Part shown: one piece after another, positions 44,867 through 53,168 of the stretch
Layout: the number at the start of each line of letters is the position of its first letter
How positions within the stretch are numbered: the stretch's first letter is position 1
NCBI RefSeq assembly: GCF_006715395.1
Contig: NZ_VFNC01000001.1
Span: 3,410,001-3,474,000, forward strand
Direction: 5' to 3'
DNA length: 64,000 nt
Origin: Streptomyces sp. SLBN-31
Lineage (GTDB): Bacteria; Actinomycetota; Actinomycetes; Streptomycetales; Streptomycetaceae
The notes under the pieces: model-generated
Seen by the model: the letters and a program-made list of their open reading frames with translations, nothing else
What the model was told of the DNA's origin: nothing
Databases searched by the model: none
Translations under genes and position numbers: made by a program

Positions 44867-45619
44867 ATGAGCCCGGTTCCGCTCGTTCTGCTGCACCATT
44901 CCGGCGGGTCCGCCCAGGTCTTCCACCCCCTCGTCGATGCGCTGCCCCAGCAGTTCGTGGCACACGTGCTGGAACTCCCGGGCAGGGGGCGCAGATGGCG
45001 CGAGAACTCCGTCGTCTCGGCCCAGAAGGCCGCCGAGGACCTCGCCGTGCAGGTCGCCGAAGCCGGAATCACCGGAAAATTCGCGATCTTCGGGCACAGC
45101 ATGGGCGCCTATCTGGGTCTGCTGCTTGCCTCGCAGCTCGAAGCCACCTCGGGCGGGGCATACTGCGGCACGCTCTTCGCTTCGGCCGCTGCGGCGCCGT
45201 CCGGCGCATCCCCGTTGTTCGTCGGCGATCCGCAAGAAGCCGAGGAACCGGAAATCCTGGACAAAGCAGCAAGGTTCGGTGGACTGCCACCACAGATCCT
45301 CGCCCATGAACAGCTGCGAGAACGATCAGTCGCGTTGCTGCGCGCTGATTTCGCGGTGTGCGACGACTTCGTGCGTAAGCACCGCAACACCGTGACCGAG
45401 AGCCGGATCGTGGCGTGCCACGGCACCGACGATTTTTTCACCGGAGAGCAACTCGACCGGTGGCGCCTCAGTACGACGTCCGGTAGCGAAGTCGTGCCCT
45501 TCCCTGGAAGTCACTTCTACATCACGGACCATGCCGCGGAAGTGGCCGCGACCGTGTCCGCGATCCTGGGAGGCGGTCCGGCACTTCCCGACCGGCGCAG
45601 CGGCGTCGCGCACAGGTGA
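44867..45619 (+). CDS. Type II thioesterase
   Basis: 250 residues, starting 'PLVLLHHSGGSAQVFHPLVD' as typical editing thioesterases do. Catalytic elbow 'IFGHSMGAYLG' (Ser78), Asp in 'CHGTDDFFTG', His in 'PGSHFYITDH'. It removes wrong or stalled acyl groups from carrier proteins. GAGGA lies 6 nt before the ATG. It sits between the halogenase and antiporter genes. It may also release the halogenated amino acid from the free PCP. Confidence 0.93.
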   Translation: MSPVPLVLLHHSGGSAQVFHPLVDALPQQFVAHVLELPGRGRRWRENSVVSAQKAAEDLAVQVAEAGITGKFAIFGHSMGAYLGLLLASQLEATSGGAYCGTLFASAAAAPSGASPLFVGDPQEAEEPEILDKAARFGGLPPQILAHEQLRERSVALLRADFAVCDDFVRKHRNTVTESRIVACHGTDDFFTGEQLDRWRLSTTSGSEVVPFPGSHFYITDHAAEVAATVSAILGGGPALPDRRSGVAHR

Positions 45620-45665
45620 TGCAGCTGGTCCCTGACTCTCCTGACTTACGCGGAAGCGAGAAGGC

Positions 45666-47018
45666 ATGGCTGACGCACCACCCATGGAAGCGATCGTCCT
45701 GGCGGACATCGCGACCGTCCTGCTCGCGGGAGCCGTGATGGTGAAACTCGGCAAACGCCTGCGTCAGCCCCCCGTAGTCGCCGAGATCACCGTCGGTCTC
45801 ATGCTCGGGCCCAGCCTCCTTGGCCTGCTGCCCGGAGACATTCCACATCACCTGTTTCCGGCTGGGGCGATGCCCATGCTGTCGGTCATCTCCCAGGTCG
45901 GCTTGGTGCTGTTCATGTTTCTCGCCGGCCTGGAGCTCGATGTGGCCGCGCTGCGCGGCCATGGAAGATCGGTAAGCACCATCGCCGTCCTGTCGATGGC
46001 AGTGCCGTTCGCCCTCGGTGTCGCGACAGCGGCGCTGCTGTACAGCCGGTACGCACCCCACGGCGGGAGCCTCGCAGTCTTCGTTCTCTACATGGGAACG
46101 GCTTTCTCCATCACAGCCTTTCCCGTGCTGGCCCGCATCATCCGGGAGGGCGGCCTTTCGCGGACCCGGATCGGCATCCTTGCCATGGCTTGCGCCGCCG
46201 TGTGTGACGTCCTGGCCTGGTGCCTGCTGGCCGTGGTCGTGGCGGTCGCGCAGTCCGACGGGATCGCCCAGTCCGTATCGGTCATCGCCTGGGCCGCCGC
46301 GTACGGCCTGGTCATGTTCCGAATAGTGCAGCCGCTGCTGCGTCGGCTGGTCGCCTCCCTCACACGGCACGGAGACCACGGCATGCTGATGATCACGGTC
46401 GTGTCCGGAACTTTCCTCTCCTCTTTGGCGTCCGCATGGATCGGCATCCATGCGATCTTCGGTGCCTTCGTGTTCGGAATGGTCATGCCTCGGGAGGCCC
46501 TGTCGGGGCTCCTCGGACAGGTCGCCGCCTCCGTGGAGAAGATCTCCGGCCTTTTCCTGCCGGTCTTCTTCATCGTGACGGGACTCTCGGTCGACATCGG
46601 CGCACTCGGCTGGGCGGGGGTGCCGGCGCTGCTGCTGGTCGTCGTGACCGCCGTGGTCGGCAAGTTCGCGGGAGCTGCGTTTCCGGCTCGGTTCCTGGGC
46701 ATGAGCTGGCGCGAGGCGGGTGCTTTCGGCGCGCTGATGAACACGCGGGGGCTGACCGAGATCGTCATCCTGGACATAGGCCGTGAACTCGGGCTCATCA
46801 GCGACCGGATGTTCACGCTGATGGTCCTCATGGCTCTTCTCACCACCATCGCGGCCAGCCCTGTGCTGCGCGCACTGCGCATGTGGTACCCCGAATCCGT
46901 TCCGCCAGTGGCGGGCAGCGTCCTGCCGTCGTCCTCCCGGAAGAGGCCGCAGCACGCCAGCGAGGGCGGCATCGCGAGTCGTTCGGCAGAGCACACCGTG
47001 GACGGGCCCAATCCCTGA
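45666..47018 (+). CDS. Cation:proton antiporter (CPA2/Kef-like)
   Basis: 450 residues with 11-13 membrane helices: 'LRQPPVVAEITVGLMLGPSLLG', 'ISQVGLVLFMFLAGLELDV', 'AFSITAFPVLARIIRE', 'AAVCDVLAWCLLA' and 'ALMNTRGLTEIVILDIG'. There is no C-terminal TrkA-N domain, so it resembles the short antiporters often found at the end of antibiotic clusters. There they may serve self-protection or transport. It starts 46 nt after the thioesterase and is the last intact gene of the cluster. Confidence 0.88.
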   Translation: MADAPPMEAIVLADIATVLLAGAVMVKLGKRLRQPPVVAEITVGLMLGPSLLGLLPGDIPHHLFPAGAMPMLSVISQVGLVLFMFLAGLELDVAALRGHGRSVSTIAVLSMAVPFALGVATAALLYSRYAPHGGSLAVFVLYMGTAFSITAFPVLARIIREGGLSRTRIGILAMACAAVCDVLAWCLLAVVVAVAQSDGIAQSVSVIAWAAAYGLVMFRIVQPLLRRLVASLTRHGDHGMLMITVVSGTFLSSLASAWIGIHAIFGAFVFGMVMPREALSGLLGQVAASVEKISGLFLPVFFIVTGLSVDIGALGWAGVPALLLVVVTAVVGKFAGAAFPARFLGMSWREAGAFGALMNTRGLTEIVILDIGRELGLISDRMFTLMVLMALLTTIAASPVLRALRMWYPESVPPVAGSVLPSSSRKRPQHASEGGIASRSAEHTVDGPNP

Positions 47019-47266
47019 GAAGCCGGGTGCGGCGGCAAGCCATGTGCTGCGGGGCAACCTTCCGGGCATGAGGGGGCCGCGACGCCGTCGCCCCGGTCCA
47101 CGCGGGCGTACACGGCGATCGACGCGCCGCAGCAGCTCAATGTGGACTCGTCGCCGCAGTCGACCGGCGTGAACTGGCTGCTCTGGGACGACGGGGCGCA
47201 GGTCCCGGTCCCCTGCGGCAGGACGCGACGTCATCCGCTCTCGACGAGCCTGATACTGCCCGCGGC

Positions 47267-47740
47267 GCTCGGACCAGTTGCACCGGTTCATGCGGAAGGG
47301 CGCCACCGGCATCGCCGTGGTCACCAGCGGCGTCAAGGGCGGTCCGTGGGCTGCACCGTCACCGCGTTCACCTCGGTGTCGCTCCAGTCGGCCCTGCTCC
47401 TGGTCTGCCTGGCCGACGGCAGCCGCACCCTCGCGACGCTACGCGCGAGGGGTGTGTCCGCGGTCAACGTGCGGCCCTTGCCGGTCACTTCGCCACCGTG
47501 CCGGGCGACCGGTTCGCCGCCGTCCCCCACCACCCCGTCGACCGCGCGCCTGTTGGACGCGGCGCTGGCCACGGCCGTGTGCCGGGTGAAGCGCGCCTGG
47601 CCCTTGGCCGACCACGCGCTGGTGCTCGGCCGGCCCAGCCACTACGGCGCTCTCCGCAAGGTGCCGGCCCTGATCCGCTTCGACGGAGCCGACGGCCGCT
47701 CTGCGCCTGAACGCCCGGTTCGTCATAGTCGGTTGGGCCG
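47267..47740 (+). pseudogene. Frameshifted flavin reductase-family remnant
   Basis: The flavin reductase pattern is recognisable but scattered over frames: 'HRFMRKGATGIAVVTSG' (from ~47278), then in another frame 'VGCTVTAFTSVSLQSALLL' and 'LADGSRTLATLRARGVSAVN', then 'VPGDRFAAVPHHPVD', and again 'LLDAALATAVCRV', 'LADHALVLGRPSH', 'LRKVPALIRFDGADGRS'. At least four indels are needed, so it is a true remnant rather than one sequencing error. Upstream, 47100-47250 carries a coding-like frame ('YTAIDAPQQLNVDSSPQS') that I cannot assign. Such reductases supply FMNH2 to monooxygenases like the one at 36079. Confidence 0.75.
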
Positions 47741-47748
47741 ACCCATGG

Positions 47749-49545
47749 TCAGTTCTTGCCGGGAAGGGTCAGGAACCCCTCCGCGCGGGCGCTCGCCAGT
47801 CCGATGCGGGGAATGTCGCTGCTTCTCGCGAAGAGCAGGTAGCGCGGCTCCCATATCGGGCGGTACTTGGCGTTCGCGCGGTACAGGGACTCGATCTGCC
47901 ACCAGCGGGAGAAGAACGTCAGCGTGGCGTGCCACAGACGCAGGACCGGGCCGGCGCCGAGTCGGGAGCCGCGTTCGAAGACCGAGCGGAACATCGCGAA
48001 GTTCAGGGAGACGCGGCGGATGTCCAGTTCGGCGGCGCGCAGCAGGAGTTCGACGACCATGAACTCCATCAGCCCGTTCTCGCAGGCACGATCGCGGCGC
48101 ATCAGGTCCAGGGACAGACCGTGCTCGCCCCAGGGCACGAAGCTCAGCAGAGCCCGGGGGACGTCCTCGGCGTCGCGGCACTCCAGCATCACGCAACGCC
48201 CGTCGGACGGGTCGCCGAGGCGGCCGAGGGCCATGGAGAAGCCGCGTTCGGTGGCGCCGTCGCGCCAGTGGTCGGCGCGGTCGATGAGCAGCGCCATCTC
48301 GTCGGCCGGAATGTCCTCGTGGCGGCGGATGCGGACCGTGTAACCGGCCCGGCGAACCCGGTTGTGGGCCTGCCGTACGACGCGCATCGCGCGGCCTTCG
48401 AGGGTGAAGTCGGCGATGTCGACGATCGCCTCGTCGCCGAGTTCCAGGGCGTCCAGGCCGTGGCGGGCGTAGATGGTGCCCGCCTCCTCGCTCGCGCCCA
48501 TCACCGCGGGCGTCCAGGCGTGCTGGCGCGCCTCGGTCAGCCAGGCGTCGATCGCTCCGGGCCAGGCCTCCGGGTCGCCGATCGGGTCGCCGGAGGCCAG
48601 GCTGACGCCGCCCACGACGCGGTAGGTCACCGCCGCCTTGCCGGTCGGGGAGAAGATCGCCGCCTTGTCGCGGCGCAGTGCGAAGTAGCCGAGCGAGTCA
48701 CGGGCGCCGTGCTTGTCCAGCAGTGCGTGCAGCCGTTCCTCGTCCTCGGGGCTGAGCAGGCGCCGGCCGCGCGGGGAACGGAAGAGGGCGTACAGGACCA
48801 GGCAGAAGGCCGCCGCGAGGAGGATGTTGATGATGATGTCGGTCCAGCGGGGGGCGTGGACCGCGGAGACGCGGTCGGCGAGCGGTCCGACGCTGACCCC
48901 CCGCAGGAGGGTGTAGCCGAGCTCGTCGGCGAGGGTGGCGCCGGGGATCGTGTTCGTCGCGTGCACGAGGAGGGTGCCCAGGCCGCCGGTGACCACCAGG
49001 CCGCCCACGCCGACGGCCAGTGCCAGCTTCGGGTTGGACGGGTCGCCCACCGCGTGGAACTCGCGGCGGCTGATCAGCAGTGCGACGACGAACAGGCCGG
49101 TGAGGGCGGCGGAGAGCCAGTTGAAGGCGTGGGCACGGTACTCGTGCTGGGTGAGCGCGAGGACGTACAACACGAACAGGGGAGCGGACAGGGCGAGGTT
49201 GACCACCCAGGCGGCCCGCTTGCGGCGGCGCATCACCAGCACGAAGAAGATCGCCAGAGCCGCGGAGATCAGACCGGCCGTGGCCAGGTACGGCGTGAAG
49301 AACTGGCCGGAGTGGTGAGCGTGCTGCCGGTGCAGGTGCAGGGTGATACGGCCGTTGTTGTGCTCGTAGACCTCTTGCCGGAACGGGAGCGACATCACCG
49401 CCACTATGTTCAGTACGGCGATCACCCGCAGGTACCAGACGGTGGCGTCGGCGGCCCGTCGGCGCAGGCGGCTCGGCTGCGTGCCGGGGGTGCGCTGCGC
49501 GGCGGCCGGGCGTGGGGGTATCAGGGCGGACTGTTGTGATGCCAT
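47749..49545 (-). CDS. Phosphatidylglycerol lysyltransferase-type membrane protein (MprF/LysX-like)
   Basis: 598 residues: an N-terminal half with about six helices ('VWYLRVIAVLNIVAVMSLPF', 'LISAALAIFFVLVM'), then a soluble DUF2156 aminoacyltransferase domain ('YFALRRDKAAIFSPTGKAAVTYRVVGG', 'ASGDPIGDPEAWPGAI', 'QAHNRVRRAGYTV', 'SLDLMRRD', 'RVSLNFAMFRSVFERG'). These enzymes add an amino acid from tRNA to phosphatidylglycerol, lowering membrane charge and giving resistance to cationic peptides. Whether it serves the neighbouring peptide cluster is not shown. Confidence 0.88.
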   Translation of the reverse strand: MASQQSALIPPRPAAAQRTPGTQPSRLRRRAADATVWYLRVIAVLNIVAVMSLPFRQEVYEHNNGRITLHLHRQHAHHSGQFFTPYLATAGLISAALAIFFVLVMRRRKRAAWVVNLALSAPLFVLYVLALTQHEYRAHAFNWLSAALTGLFVVALLISRREFHAVGDPSNPKLALAVGVGGLVVTGGLGTLLVHATNTIPGATLADELGYTLLRGVSVGPLADRVSAVHAPRWTDIIINILLAAAFCLVLYALFRSPRGRRLLSPEDEERLHALLDKHGARDSLGYFALRRDKAAIFSPTGKAAVTYRVVGGVSLASGDPIGDPEAWPGAIDAWLTEARQHAWTPAVMGASEEAGTIYARHGLDALELGDEAIVDIADFTLEGRAMRVVRQAHNRVRRAGYTVRIRRHEDIPADEMALLIDRADHWRDGATERGFSMALGRLGDPSDGRCVMLECRDAEDVPRALLSFVPWGEHGLSLDLMRRDRACENGLMEFMVVELLLRAAELDIRRVSLNFAMFRSVFERGSRLGAGPVLRLWHATLTFFSRWWQIESLYRANAKYRPIWEPRYLLFARSSDIPRIGLASARAEGFLTLPGKN

Positions 49546-49597
49546 GGTGAGCGACTACCTTGAAGGCGGCTGAGGGGACGGCGATGGGGGAGTTGAC

Positions 49598-49612
49598 CCT
49601 ACACTCTGTAGG
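49598..49612 (-). promoter_or_regulatory. Palindromic operator before the lysyltransferase gene
   Basis: CCTACA-CTC-TGTAGG, 53 nt upstream of the ATG at 49545. The same palindrome type recurs at 49989-50005 before the small membrane gene. On the minus strand a TAGGGT-like -10 box overlaps its end, so binding should repress. Confidence 0.6.
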
Positions 49613-49681
49613 ATATCGGCGCAGGTAAGGATGGGGTTCGGCCCGAGTGCGGGAAACGGTGTGAATCCGGGGAGCGTGAAG

Positions 49682-49945
49682 TTACCGCTGTGCCCGCTCC
49701 ACCCGCCAGCGCGCCGCCAGTATCCACGCCAGATTGCCGATCGCGGTTCCCGCCACCACCGCCGCGACTATCACCCCGGCCGTGGCCAGCCCGTCGCTGA
49801 ACAGATGCGGGCGCCGGTCGAGGCTGTGCAGGCCGAAGCCGGACAGCTCGTACACGCCTTCCATCGTGATCAGCAGGCTCACGAGCAGCACCGCCACGGT
49901 GGGTGCGACGCTGCGGCGGGCCTCCTGCATGTCCGTGCTCTGCAT
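49682..49945 (-). CDS. Small two-helix membrane protein of unknown function
   Basis: 87 residues: 'SVAPTVAVLLVSLLITMEGVY' helix, polar loop 'SGFGLHSLDRRPHLFSDGLA', then a second helix 'AGVIVAAVVAGTAIGNLAWIL' and a basic tail 'AARWRVERAQR'. I do not recognise a family. A G-rich ribosome site precedes the ATG. It shares an operator type with the lysyltransferase gene, so the two likely belong to one regulon, perhaps an envelope-stress response. Confidence 0.65.
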   Translation of the reverse strand: MQSTDMQEARRSVAPTVAVLLVSLLITMEGVYELSGFGLHSLDRRPHLFSDGLATAGVIVAAVVAGTAIGNLAWILAARWRVERAQR

Positions 49946-49988
49946 GAGTACCCCCGAGGAGTTGACGATCCGACGCGGCCGATGGGGG

Positions 49989-50005
49989 CCCTACAATACG
50001 TAGGG
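49989..50005 (-). promoter_or_regulatory. Palindromic operator before the small membrane gene
   Basis: CCCTAC-AATAC-GTAGGG, 44 nt upstream of the ATG at 49945; same core (CCTAC-N5-GTAGG) as at 49598-49612. TACA...TGTA palindromes of this kind are used by BlaI/CopY-type repressors, but the regulator here is unknown. Confidence 0.6.
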
Positions 50006-50093
50006 CTCGGCACGTCAGGTCGCCACGGGGTCCGTCAAGCGTGGGTGACCAACGCCGTTGCGGTCACTGCCACCAGGCCGGAACCGGTCCGGT

Positions 50094-50921
50094 TCACCGG
50101 TCCAGAAGTCGTGTTCGCCAGTGGATGAGGCCCTGGGACAGATCGCTGGTGCCGGGAGGAAGCCTGAGCAGGGTGGTGTCGATGTAGTGGAGGTAGAGCG
50201 GAACGAGGTCGGCGTGGAGGAGTGCGGTGAGGTGCTCCGCCGGGTCCGGCTGTCCGTGGCGGGCGCGCGTCGCGGCCCGGACGAGGTCCTCGGCCACCGG
50301 TGCGGGGTGCGCGAGGTGGTGGCGGATGGCGTCGTCGGTGGATCCGCAGTCCGCGGTCGCGGCGGTGTAGAGGAACCTGAGGGGGAGCAGGACCGCCTTG
50401 GTGAACCGTCTGATGTCGCTCGCCAGGCGTTCGGGGTGGTGGAACTCGGCCAGGACGGGGTCCGGCGCGAGCACCTGCAGCGCGAACCGGACGCTGTCGG
50501 TCACCAGCGTGTCGGCGCCCGGTGGTTGGACGGCCTGCCGTACGTCCTCGCCCAAGAGGAGTTTGCCGCTGTCCTTGAGGTCGAGCCGGTCGACGGCCGG
50601 GAATCTGCCGTCGTCGTGGTCCGTGCTCAGGGCGGGCAGGGAACTCCAGAACACTGACAGCCGTTGGTGGGAGCTGTCGCGCTCCTGGAGTTCGAGGGTC
50701 ACACGGCGGATGGTCGCGTCGTCCTCGTGGTGACGGCCCGTCAGAATCAGCGCGAGGTCGATGTCACTGACTGCGGGTGCGAAGCCGCCGTGCGCGAGGC
50801 TGCCCAGGGCGTAGGCCGCGACGAGGCGGTCGTTGAAGGTCCGCTGGAACTGCCTCGCGCTGTCTTCCGCGATCCTCGTGGCCGAGTCGGCGTCGAGTCC
50901 TTGCCGGGGGAGCGTGCTCAT
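50094..50921 (-). CDS. Nucleotidyltransferase-domain protein
   Basis: 275 residues. The pol-beta-type nucleotidyltransferase motif is near the N-terminus: 'AAYALGSLAHGGFAPAVSDIDLALIL' (GS...DxD), with DUF4111-like C-terminal helices. Relatives include aminoglycoside adenylyltransferases and MNT-type proteins. The start overlaps the preceding stop (ATGA), placing it third in an operon with the prenyltransferase and the heme-oxygenase-like enzyme. It may adenylylate their small-molecule product or serve resistance; both are inference. Confidence 0.78.
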   Translation of the reverse strand: MSTLPRQGLDADSATRIAEDSARQFQRTFNDRLVAAYALGSLAHGGFAPAVSDIDLALILTGRHHEDDATIRRVTLELQERDSSHQRLSVFWSSLPALSTDHDDGRFPAVDRLDLKDSGKLLLGEDVRQAVQPPGADTLVTDSVRFALQVLAPDPVLAEFHHPERLASDIRRFTKAVLLPLRFLYTAATADCGSTDDAIRHHLAHPAPVAEDLVRAATRARHGQPDPAEHLTALLHADLVPLYLHYIDTTLLRLPPGTSDLSQGLIHWRTRLLDR

Positions 50922-51556
50922 GCCGGTACGACGGTGTCGCGGCGGGCGAGTTCGGCGATCCGGTCGGAGACCATGGTGATGATCTGCCAGGCGTGGTCGA
51001 GGAGTTCGGTGACCTCGCCGAGCTGCCAATCCTGGCGCTCGGCGAGCAGACGGTAGCCCATCTCGATGTGTTCCTCGTCCGCTTCGTCGTGCAGGGCGAA
51101 GTAGGCGTTGCCGGGGAATGCCAGGGAGCCGGCGTTGCTGAAGGTGAGGCTGCCCGCCTCCAGCACGAGGTGGGCCAGGACGACACGGTGCAGTCCGGGC
51201 AGCGTGCGGAACTGGTCGACGAACCAGGCGGCTCCGGCTTCGACGACGGGGTCCCAACCGGCGGTCCGCCCGCTGCGGTGGCTGTCCGCCAGGATGTCGT
51301 TGTGGCCGACCTCCTCCTGCTGGTGCTCCAGGGCGAGTTCCTTCAGTTGGGGGTCGGTCTCGAACGCGGCTCGCACACTGATCATCCGCTGGAACGCGTC
51401 CGACCACGGCGCCACGTGCGCCAGTACGGCGTCCTTGGTGGCGGCCGGTGTCGTGGGGTCCTCCAGCAGGACGATCAGGTTGCTGGAGCGGTACGCGCGG
51501 ACGTGCTCCTCGTTCCTGTCGGCGACTTCCCGGAGGGGCGCGGGCATGGTGGTCAT
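50918..51556 (-). CDS. Heme-oxygenase-like iron enzyme (HDO/TenA-CADD-type fold)
   Basis: 212 mostly helical residues with acid/His motifs typical of heme-oxygenase-like diiron oxidases/oxygenases: 'LALEHQQEEVGHNDILAD', 'VLAHLVLEAGSLTFSNAGS' and 'FALHDEADEEHIEMGYRLL'. Enzymes of this fold perform N-oxygenation, C-C cleavage and desaturation on small molecules in biosynthetic pathways. Its start overlaps the prenyltransferase stop by 4 nt. The fold call is by pattern; the reaction is unknown. Confidence 0.72.
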   Translation of the reverse strand: MTTMPAPLREVADRNEEHVRAYRSSNLIVLLEDPTTPAATKDAVLAHVAPWSDAFQRMISVRAAFETDPQLKELALEHQQEEVGHNDILADSHRSGRTAGWDPVVEAGAAWFVDQFRTLPGLHRVVLAHLVLEAGSLTFSNAGSLAFPGNAYFALHDEADEEHIEMGYRLLAERQDWQLGEVTELLDHAWQIITMVSDRIAELARRDTVVPA

Positions 51557-52716
51557 AGGGAGTCGTCCTCCTGGAGGGTGCGCGGGGATGGCTGTGGCGG
51601 CGGGCCGGGCTCGGCGGTGTGTGGGGGGTAGAGCGGAAACCTGAAGTAGACGGATACGTCGCCCTCGTGGCCCAGTGAGCGGTAGCTGACCAGCTCCTGC
51701 AGCCCCCGGCTCTGGTTCAGGGGGCGCGGCGCCAGGGCGTGCAGGAGGGCGTGGTGACGTCGTGGGTCGAGGCCCTCGTGCGCCATCAACGCGCCGATCC
51801 TGTCCGCGGCTTCCTCATCTGACGCGGTGAACGTGGACACCCGGAAGTAGGTGGTCGACTCGTCGGCGCGGAGGGCGTCCGGTCGGTAGGCGAGGCAGGT
51901 CAGCGGGGCCGCTCCGGCGGCTTCGGGCGCCGTACCGAGCAGAGTGCGGAAGGCCGAGCGGGCCCTGTCCGGCTCGTGGGCCCGGGCGAGGGAGGCCATC
52001 TGCTCCAGGACGGTGACGCTGCCGGTGTGGTTGCGGTAGTAGACCTTGGCCCTGGCCCGCGCGCCTGCGTCCAGGTCAAGGGCGAAGAACTCCAACTCCC
52101 GCTCGATTCCGTCCGCCCGTGCCGCTCGCGCCACCTGTGCGGAGGTATCGGCCCACGCGGTGCCCATGGCGAGACGCGCCATCGCCTCGCCGACCAGGGC
52201 GTGACGCTCCGTCAAGTCCACCGCGTACAGCCCGAAATAGACCTTGAAGGCAGGAGGACGGCCGGGCTTCCAGGCCAGGGAGTGCCACACCGGGACGGGC
52301 GCTGTCGCCTGGCCGGCGCCCGGCGCGAACATGTCGGCCACTTTCCCGTAGCGGTCGAGGCAGACCATCGGCTCCCCGGCCAACCCATCCGTCAGCGCCG
52401 CCGCAGCGTCTCGATTCGAGGCCGCGGTGATGGGTCGGGAGCTGCCGAGCGCCTCGAACAGGATGCGCAACTCCGGCCGCCCCCGTGACCACTTCACCGA
52501 CATCTCCGCGGGAAAGCCGTCGTCCGCGACATACGAGGGGAACGGCGACGCCTGCCCGACGGGCAGGTCGGCCCACGGCCGCAGAAGATCCCCGACCTGT
52601 TCCGTCACAGGCCCGCTGAGGGACTGCGGCAGGTCGAGCCCCTCACACATCTCGCTCCAGCGCTCGCGCAGGAACCCGCCGATGGAACGCCCCTCGCCCG
52701 AGAAGATGCTGTCCAT
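51553..52716 (-). CDS. DMATS-type aromatic (indole) prenyltransferase
   Basis: 387 residues resembling bacterial tryptophan dimethylallyltransferases. The ABBA-barrel strand motifs are visible: 'EMSVKWSRGRPELRILFEAL', 'PAFKVYFGLYAVDL', 'ARAKVYYRNHTGSVT', 'STTYFRVSTFTASDEEA' and 'GDVSVYFRFPLYPP'. These alternate basic and aromatic residues line the prenyl diphosphate tunnel. It would prenylate an indole or related ring. It is the first gene of a three-gene overlapping operon with an oxidase and a nucleotidyltransferase. Confidence 0.86.
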   Translation of the reverse strand: MDSIFSGEGRSIGGFLRERWSEMCEGLDLPQSLSGPVTEQVGDLLRPWADLPVGQASPFPSYVADDGFPAEMSVKWSRGRPELRILFEALGSSRPITAASNRDAAAALTDGLAGEPMVCLDRYGKVADMFAPGAGQATAPVPVWHSLAWKPGRPPAFKVYFGLYAVDLTERHALVGEAMARLAMGTAWADTSAQVARAARADGIERELEFFALDLDAGARARAKVYYRNHTGSVTVLEQMASLARAHEPDRARSAFRTLLGTAPEAAGAAPLTCLAYRPDALRADESTTYFRVSTFTASDEEAADRIGALMAHEGLDPRRHHALLHALAPRPLNQSRGLQELVSYRSLGHEGDVSVYFRFPLYPPHTAEPGPPPQPSPRTLQEDDSL

Positions 52717-53168
52717 TCACCCGTCCCCTCTCCGAGCGTGGCCGGGGGATGCCGCGGGCGGCACCGGCGTCCCACGGAACAAGCACACGCGAACTGTTTC
52801 ACCGCCGGTGTCGACAGCCCTCGCCGCACCCGACGCGATCACCACTCTCCAGCCGCCCAAGCACCCGAACCATCCTTTCGACGAGCTTCGAAAGGGTGAC
52901 TCCGGGCGGGGAGCGACAGGGCTCCGCGGGCCACTGCTCGGAGCTGAAGCGGTGGCCCTGGTCGTCGCGCAGCAGGGCTCTGAGGCTGTCGATGCGGCGT
53001 CCCACCGACGATCGGCGAAGTCCGACGACCTGCTGGGCGCGCTTGACGGGCGGCTGCGAAGGCTTAACGTGCCGGCCGGCTCGACGCGACGTCCGGCCGC
53101 CGGGCACGTCGGCTTCCCGCCCGGTCACCGCCCGACCGGCCGCGTGGCTCACCGAGTGAGGCCGCCGC
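52717..53168 (-). other. 452-nt gap with a degraded coding-like stretch
   Basis: On the minus strand (~52810-53060) one frame reads 'AQQVVGLRRSSVGRRIDSLRALLRDD', which looks like the recognition helix region of a LysR- or HTH-type regulator. It has no start codon, ribosome site or continuation, so it may be a regulator remnant. The prenyltransferase promoter should lie near 52717-52800; no clear elements are seen. Confidence 0.35.

Noticed and set aside
47749..49545. Lysyltransferase as self-resistance gene of the peptide cluster
   Set aside because: It lies beyond a decayed gene on the opposite strand, and shares its operator with a small membrane gene rather than with cluster genes.
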